From: Eubacterium sp.
GTDB lineage: Bacteria; Bacillota; Clostridia; Lachnospirales; Lachnospiraceae
Length of the DNA stretch: 7,327 bases
Reading direction: 5' to 3'
NCBI GenBank assembly: GCA_021442545.1
Contig: JABUSX010000340.1
Location: 1-7,327 of the forward strand
In this document: positions 6,385-7,327 of the stretch, piece by piece
How positions within the stretch are numbered: the first letter of the stretch is position 1
Layout: each line of letters starts with the position of its first letter
Notes under the pieces: model-generated
What the model was told of the DNA's origin: nothing
What the model saw: the letters and a program-made list of their open reading frames with translations, nothing else
Database searches by the model: none
Made by a program: the position numbers and the translations under genes

Positions 6385-6485
6385 GGCGGAGAAAAAGGAA
6401 AAACCGGACCAGATCCGATGGCGGAGAAAAAGGGAAAAACCAGATCCGGTGACGTAGAAAAAGGAAAAACCGGATCAGATCCGGT
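6385..6485 (+). repeat. Three degenerate tandem repeats (35, 31 and 35 bp)
   Basis: Three adjoining units occupy 6385-6419, 6420-6450 and 6451-6485. Each has a core AGAAAAAGG(G)AAAAACC followed by an AGATCCGRT-type end. The middle unit carries one extra G and lacks five bases (GGACC or its equivalent) present in the other two. The units lie in the 183-base gap between the DUF4860-like gene and the GTG-started pilin-like gene. One frame stays open through all three and would read EKGKT-type motifs, but a TAA at 6382-6384 closes it upstream and it does not join either neighbouring gene, so I treat the units as non-coding. Confidence 0.75.
6469..6485 (+). other. Perfect inverted repeat in the last tandem unit
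   Basis: ACCGGATCAGATCCGGT is a perfect 7-bp inverted repeat with a 3-base loop (CAG), 45 bases before the GTG start of the next gene. The first tandem unit holds the same arrangement with two mismatches, and the middle unit keeps only the right-hand half. It may be an operator-like site or an RNA hairpin. The T-rich stretch after it (6495-6498 and 6510-6515) is broken and distant, so a standard terminator is unlikely. Confidence 0.5.
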
Positions 6486-6518
6486 ACTGAAAGGTTTTAA
6501 AATCAGGAGTTTTTTAAA

Positions 6519-6525
6519 AGGAAGG
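6519..6525 (+). promoter_or_regulatory. Ribosome binding site that fixes a GTG start
   Basis: AGGAAGG lies 5 bases before GTG 6531. The frame upstream of this GTG is closed by a TAA at 6498-6500, and the first ATG in frame (6582) falls inside the hydrophobic helix. GTG 6531 is therefore the only sensible start for the pilin-like gene. Confidence 0.8.
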
Positions 6526-6530
6526 ATAAC

Positions 6531-6974
6531 GTGCAGATCAGAAGGGCATCTTCAACATTCATATTCCTGCTGGAACTTACGATGGGGATTCTGATCTTCG
6601 CCATTGCAGCGGGCGTCTGCCTGACGGCTTTCGCGAAGACCTATACCCTGAGTGCCCGGTCGGCAGGAATGAATCTCGCGGTGGAAAAGGTCACGGGGAC
6701 GGCAGAGCTATGCCGTGCAGCGGCTTCGTTCCGGGAGATTGAAGAGAATATGGAGGATATCTGCGGCATCTGTGAGACGTCGCCGGATCAAATTACGGTC
6801 TATTACAGTGAAGAAGGCGTGCCGGTCGAAGAAGAAGATGCGGTTTATGTTCTGGAAACGACCTGTACAGAGCAGGATCCCTTCCTGATTTCAGATATCG
6901 TATTCCGCAGCACCGAAGACGGAGAAGAGATCTATTCTCTTCAGATCAAAAAGAATTCAGGGGAGGTGGGCTGA
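6531..6974 (+). CDS. Type IV pilin-like / pseudopilin-like protein, GTG start
   Basis: A 147-residue protein with a short basic leader (MQIRRASSTF) and a hydrophobic helix (about 11-35, IFLLELTMGILIFAIAAGVC). A single Glu at position 15 sits near the start of the helix, as Glu5 does in mature type IV pilins. The cleavage-site glycine is absent: with E15 counted as Glu5, residue -1 would be Phe10. The outer part (about 40-147) has C61, a CGIC pair (C78, C81) and C112, enough for two disulfides if exported. The start is GTG with a strong AGGAAGG site. The stop directly abuts the ATG of the next gene. Likely a (pseudo)pilin of the GspF-like machine; the processing route is uncertain. From memory, similar short-leader FLLEL proteins occur in Lachnospiraceae. 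Confidence 0.85.
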   Translation: MQIRRASSTFIFLLELTMGILIFAIAAGVCLTAFAKTYTLSARSAGMNLAVEKVTGTAELCRAAASFREIEENMEDICGICETSPDQITVYYSEEGVPVEEEDAVYVLETTCTEQDPFLISDIVFRSTEDGEEIYSLQIKKNSGEVG

Positions 6975-7327
6975 ATGGAACATGAAGATGTCAGACCCGT
7001 AAATATCGGAACCAGCCTCCTGATCGTTGTGTTTCTTGTACTCTGCCTTGTGACCTTTGCGACCATTGCGTTTTCGGGAGCATGGAAGACCTGGAATGAA
7101 GAGCAGACGAATGCCGAAAGACGCACGGCTTATTATGAAGCCTGCAATAATGCGGAAGACGAGATCGCAGCAGCTCTTGCAGAAGGAAAAACAGGAAATC
7201 TCGAATTTGAAGTACCCGTCGATGACACCCGCACGCTGCAGGTCGGGATCGAGGCAGACGAAGAAGGAAATTATACGGTCACAAAGTGGCAGATCGTCAG
7301 TTCCGGAACCTGGGAAGGAACCGAACA
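6975..7327 (+). CDS. Single-span pilin-cluster protein, truncated by the window end
   Basis: The frame starts at ATG 6975, immediately after the previous stop, with a strong GGAGG at 6962-6966. It stays open to the window edge, giving 117 codons and no stop. The N-terminus MEHEDVRPVNIGTSLLIVVF leads into a membrane segment (about 11-34), then a charged helix containing AERRTAYYEACNNAEDEIAAAL (about 47-68), then a beta-rich stretch with FEVPVDDTRTLQVGIEADEEGNYTVTKWQIV. An N-terminal hydrophobic segment followed by a YYEA...AEDEIAAAL helix resembles PilX-like minor pilins or TadE-type proteins in overall plan, though I see no family signature. Its place in the run suggests another component of the same structure. 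The true length is unknown. Confidence 0.82.
   Translation, partial: MEHEDVRPVNIGTSLLIVVFLVLCLVTFATIAFSGAWKTWNEEQTNAERRTAYYEACNNAEDEIAAALAEGKTGNLEFEVPVDDTRTLQVGIEADEEGNYTVTKWQIVSSGTWEGTE

Noticed and set aside
6348..6452. GTG-started 34-residue basic ORF after the DUF4860-like stop
   Set aside because: It is Arg/Lys-rich only because it reads the A-rich repeats, has no ribosome site, and breaks off within the repeat array.
6474..6502. Possible promoter with a TTTTAAAAT-like -10 before the pilin-like gene
   Set aside because: No -35-like hexamer sits at 16-18 bases upstream, so the AT-rich patch alone is not enough.
6469..6515. Possible intrinsic terminator: dyad followed by T-rich sequence
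   Set aside because: The nearest T runs are 9 and 24 bases beyond the stem and interrupted, and the next gene has its own ribosome site directly after them.

Overview
The window looks like a chromosomal segment of a Gram-positive anaerobe of the class Clostridia, probably Lachnospiraceae. This placement is inference. It rests on Firmicutes-style Shine-Dalgarno sites (AGGGG, GGAGA, AGGAAGG, GGAGG), middling base composition with CTG/CGG/GAA-rich codon use, and a pilin-like cluster with a DUF4860-like member that I recall, without having searched, from Lachnospiraceae. All convincing genes lie on the + strand, with short gaps or ATGA overlaps. I see no rRNA, tRNA, CRISPR array, insertion sequence or clear intrinsic terminator.

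Layout. Positions 1-93 are an open frame with no start, likely the charged C-terminal tail of an upstream gene (peptide deformylase, def, is a common neighbour of fmt). fmt (101-1264) encodes methionyl-tRNA formyltransferase and carries an unusual hydrophilic insertion of roughly 75 residues in its C-terminal region. A 108-base gap follows, holding a doubtful 34-codon ORF. Next is a membrane-anchored GGDEF-EAL-REC protein (1373-3382) that keeps the key residues of both cyclic-di-GMP domains and of a C-terminal receiver. A lipoprotein with a transglutaminase-like Cys-His-Asp core (3392-4447) follows closely.

From 4462 to the window end lies a type II secretion/type IV pilus-like cluster: a GspF/PilC-family platform protein (4462-5541), a 110-residue single-span protein (5545-5877), a 157-residue DUF4860-like single-span protein (5874-6347), a 183-base spacer with three degenerate tandem repeats and inverted repeats, a GTG-started pilin-like protein (6531-6974), and a final single-span protein cut by the window edge (6975-7327).

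Working model (inference). The four small proteins share an N-terminal hydrophobic helix and a small outer domain, as expected of (pseudo)pilins built on the GspF-like platform. The c-di-GMP protein could tune assembly of this structure, and the transglutaminase-like lipoprotein could act on a partner at the outer face of the membrane. No assembly ATPase or prepilin peptidase is visible, so these must be encoded elsewhere if the machine works. The most notable points are the full-residue GGDEF-EAL-REC architecture, the pilin-like protein lacking the canonical processing glycine, the Fmt insertion, and the repeats inside the pilin cluster.
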